Assembly (NCBI GenBank): GCA_030620095.1
Contig: JAUTXW010002365.1
Location: 371,832-435,831 of the forward strand
DNA length: 64,000 bases
Direction of reading: 5' to 3'
Origin: Kuschelorhynchus macadamiae
Lineage: Eukaryota; Arthropoda; Insecta; Coleoptera; Curculionidae
The notes under the pieces: model-generated
The model's database searches: none
What the model was told of the DNA's origin: nothing
Seen by the model: only the letters and a program-made list of their open reading frames with translations
In this document: piece by piece, positions 62,037 through 64,000 of the stretch
How the letters are laid out: every line of letters begins with the position of its first letter
Position numbering within the stretch: the first letter of the stretch is position 1
Translations under genes and position numbers: made by a program

Positions 62037-62486
62037 TTATTCATGTGTAGCATTATATGAAATAAAAAGCTTATAAAATAATACGTCGATACGTGTTACG
62101 CAAATATAATAAATTAAATTTAATAACAATTGACATAAAGGCGTCCAAGATTTACGAATTGCTCTAATTTGGTGATCAACTTCCGTCTCAAGTCTAGATA
62201 ATACTGCTTTACTTTTTGCCATTCTCGAATACTTATATTTTTCTATTTTAAACTCAAAATCATTAAATATTTTGAAAATTCTTATCAACCTTATTCAACA
62301 TTTCGATCAGTAGTAAACGAAGCTTACATATGTCTTGATGGAAATAATCTCGGCTTACAATATCACTGCCTTTTGTAGGGTCTGCGACGTTAGTTAAACC
62401 ATTTCCTGGAGTACTGCGTAATTTTTGCATTTTTTAATTAACTTTTTGACGACCGTATTTATCAATTGTAATGTTAACTCGTCCCA
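62037..62486 (-). pseudogene. Unrecognised coding-like block B (about 140 codons, one stop, one frameshift)
   Basis: From the ATG at about 62486: MGRVNITIDKYGRQKVN, one TAA, then KMQKLRSTPGNGLTNVADPT, KGSDIVSRDYFHQDICKLRL and LLIEMLNKVDK in the same frame (to 62281). A one-base shift then gives FNDFEFKIEKYKYSRMAKSK, AVLSRLETEVDHQIRAIRKS and WTPLCQLLLN, open to a stop at 62037. Charged and neutral residues dominate, unlike random translations of this A+T-rich DNA, and helical LxxL-type spacing is visible. No domain was recognised. It lies about 170 bp downstream of block A on the same strand, so the two may belong to one gene or element. It could be a decayed host gene, or an accessory protein of a mobile element or endogenous virus; nothing in the sequence decides. 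Confidence 0.45.
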
Positions 62487-62654
62487 TTCTTAATTAAACC
62501 TTAAGTAAAATTCAGAAGAAATCTTATTTATATCTGAAAACTGATAAAAATAAAGAACATAAAAGAAATGTAATAATAGTAATAATTTATTTGCGAAAAA
62601 ATAAAATTTAAACTTCATTATGTACATTGTCTTTTTCACAGTCTTTATTTGCTT

Positions 62655-63172
62655 TTCTAATCTACATCCATTTCAACGACTGTATCAACACCACTCTGAC
62701 CGTCGGTATTAATGCTTTCAGGAACCGCATAAGGTTGTACATCGGTCACCATTGTTACTGCTTTAAGGAACCTTACCATGTTTTTGTGGATTTTCCTCTT
62801 CTTGCTTTTCTTCAACACCCAAATCTTCGTATAATCGATATTTCTCAACAATATCATTTTGGAATACTTGAAATTTTAATCTCCTCAAGCATTCCTGAAC
62901 AAAAGGGATTCAAGATAATATACATACTTACTTACTTAATATTACATACTTAATATACATACATACTACCATATACATACTTTTCACAAATTCCGTGCTC
63001 CCACAGACAAATTAGTTACATCCTTCAAATATTTAATATATTCTTCTGGATCATCGCCCCAAAACTGACTTATAAGTGAAATAATATCTTCAGACATTAC
63101 TCTTAGGGTTACTAGGATTACTTGGGAATCATACCTTTCAGTAACAACATCCCCCTTATCTAATTAGAAATA
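62655..63172 (-). pseudogene. Unrecognised coding-like block A with exon-like boundaries
   Basis: A possible acceptor (TTTATTTCTAATTAG) at about 63170 precedes an open stretch DKGDVVTERYDSQVILVTLR, VMSEDIISLISQFWGDDPEE, YIKYLKDVTNLSVGARNL. It ends at a TGA or at one of two donor-like GT sites (GTGAAA, GTATGT). A second stretch begins after a strong acceptor (CCCTTTTGTTCAG, about 62900): ECLRRLKFQVFQNDIVEKYR, LYEDLGVEEKQEEENPQKHG. It shifts frame once, then reads AVTMVTDVQPYAVPESINTD, GQSGVDTVVEMDVD and stops at 62655. The acidic tail and the splice-like signals suggest a real protein in the past. I do not recognise the family. The exon phases do not join cleanly as written, so it is either a decayed copy or my boundaries are off. 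Confidence 0.45.
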
Positions 63173-64000
63173 AATGTGTGAGTATTCTATGATTCCGGTT
63201 TAACTTATATTATATTTTTTGTTTACCTAATACGTTTTTTAAATTATAATACAGGAGTCTAATTTTTATTCATTTTATAAATCATTAAAGACTCAGATCA
63301 TTTTTAATTATGGGTTATTTATCATTTAGAATATTATATATATTTAGCCTAGAATTTTAGTAGGTAGAAATTAAAAATGTATTAAAAAAGGTTTTCTAGT
63401 ATATTTTTCAGTTATTCGTTTTTATACCATATTTAATGAGGCAAACTTTTCCAAAAAATAATTTTGATAATCCGGGGACTAGCCAATTTACTTGCAGTTT
63501 TCCTATTAATCATTCTGTAATTATAAAGAAAATTAAGAACAAATACCCATAATTGCCATGTGAGACATAAATAATTAAACTATTACGTTATTCTAATTTA
63601 ATTTTTAATACAAGAACTAATTTATTTTGGATATGTTTTGTGTATTTTAAAATATTTCGGGATAAATACGCCGCCTCCAAAAAATAGCAAAATGCTTTAC
63701 CTTAACACTTTGCAGTATATGTCCTTATTAGTATCATTAGAGCGTTTCAAATAAACTCTTTATTCTCTTGAAAATCACAGCAATCTCGTAGACAACATTA
63801 CAAGATTTATTAATAACTTAATTTAGTTTGGTCATAATAATAATTTTTATGCATATATTAGGGGTGACATCTTAATACAATTTAGCAAAATATTTAAAAA
63901 ACCGGAAGCTGTTTTCTTTATATTATATAATGTACGTATAGACCAAAGATAATATTTCTAACTACCTGCCAAAGATGGCGCCCTTATTGTGAGCAAATCA
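63173..64000. other. No gene recognised
   Basis: This is A+T-rich sequence to the window end. The last 30 bases (GCCAAAGATGGCGCCCTT) have slightly higher GC, with nothing assignable. Confidence 0.45.

Overview
This window looks like intergenic DNA from a large, AT-rich, repeat-dense animal genome, most likely an insect. The basis is the mix of element families (piggyBac, hAT, Tc1/mariner, pogo/Tigger, a jockey-type LINE, an R4/Dong-like LINE and a DIRS-like element), four long (TA)n tracts, and no bacterial-style operons, tRNA or rRNA genes. A beetle is my guess; nothing here proves the order. I found no intact protein-coding gene. Almost every recognisable coding segment is a transposase or reverse transcriptase broken by stops, frameshifts or deletions.

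Layout, left to right. 1-574: a jockey-type LINE ORF2 remnant ending in a (TA)n tract. 1.4-3.5 kb: two ~230-bp direct repeats flanking a fragment of a composite repeat called RE-1 here. 6.9-8.7 kb: a piggyBac transposase pseudogene with a 183-bp duplication over its C-terminus. 13.2-13.6 kb: first- and last-exon remnants of a hAT-type protein. 16.6-17.8 kb: a Tigger-like transposase remnant with a C-terminal PHD-like finger. 20.96-23.99 kb: a hAT element (21180-23931, 7/8 target-site match) nested in an older short element. 24.2-24.6 kb: THAP-domain exon remnants. 24.75-28.95 kb: a ~1.28-kb tandem duplication whose second copy is split by RE-1, which is itself invaded by a foldback element. 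30.3-34.8 kb: a nearly complete R4/Dong-like LINE flanked on both sides by (TAA)n, with a second truncated 3' end next to it. 35.3-37.7 kb: a Tc1/mariner pseudogene with an inverted partial copy of itself, between RE-1 ends. 38.2-39.8 kb: an RE-1 array. 41.76-45.19 kb: a second hAT element with a 7/8 target-site match. 45.7-46.3 kb: a Tc1-like remnant. 46.6 kb: a 119-bp hairpin. 48.2-48.6 kb: a minisatellite. 51.2-52.7 kb: a second Tigger-like remnant. 53.8-55.9 kb: a DIRS-like element carrying RT, RNase H and tyrosine recombinase segments. 56.8-58.35 kb: the best RE-1 copy (minus strand). 58.4-58.8 kb: a MITE with ~50-bp inverted repeats. 62.0-63.2 kb: coding-like blocks on the minus strand that I do not recognise.

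The parts do not form a pathway. They record successive insertions, and several orders can be read directly: foldback into RE-1 into a duplicated segment, and hAT into a short CAGTRGCGTA-ended element. The two points most worth follow-up are the RE-1 family (higher-order tandem units with repeated AAAATGGCGGC-type boxes and palindromic ends) and the unrecognised coding-like cluster at 62.0-63.2 kb.
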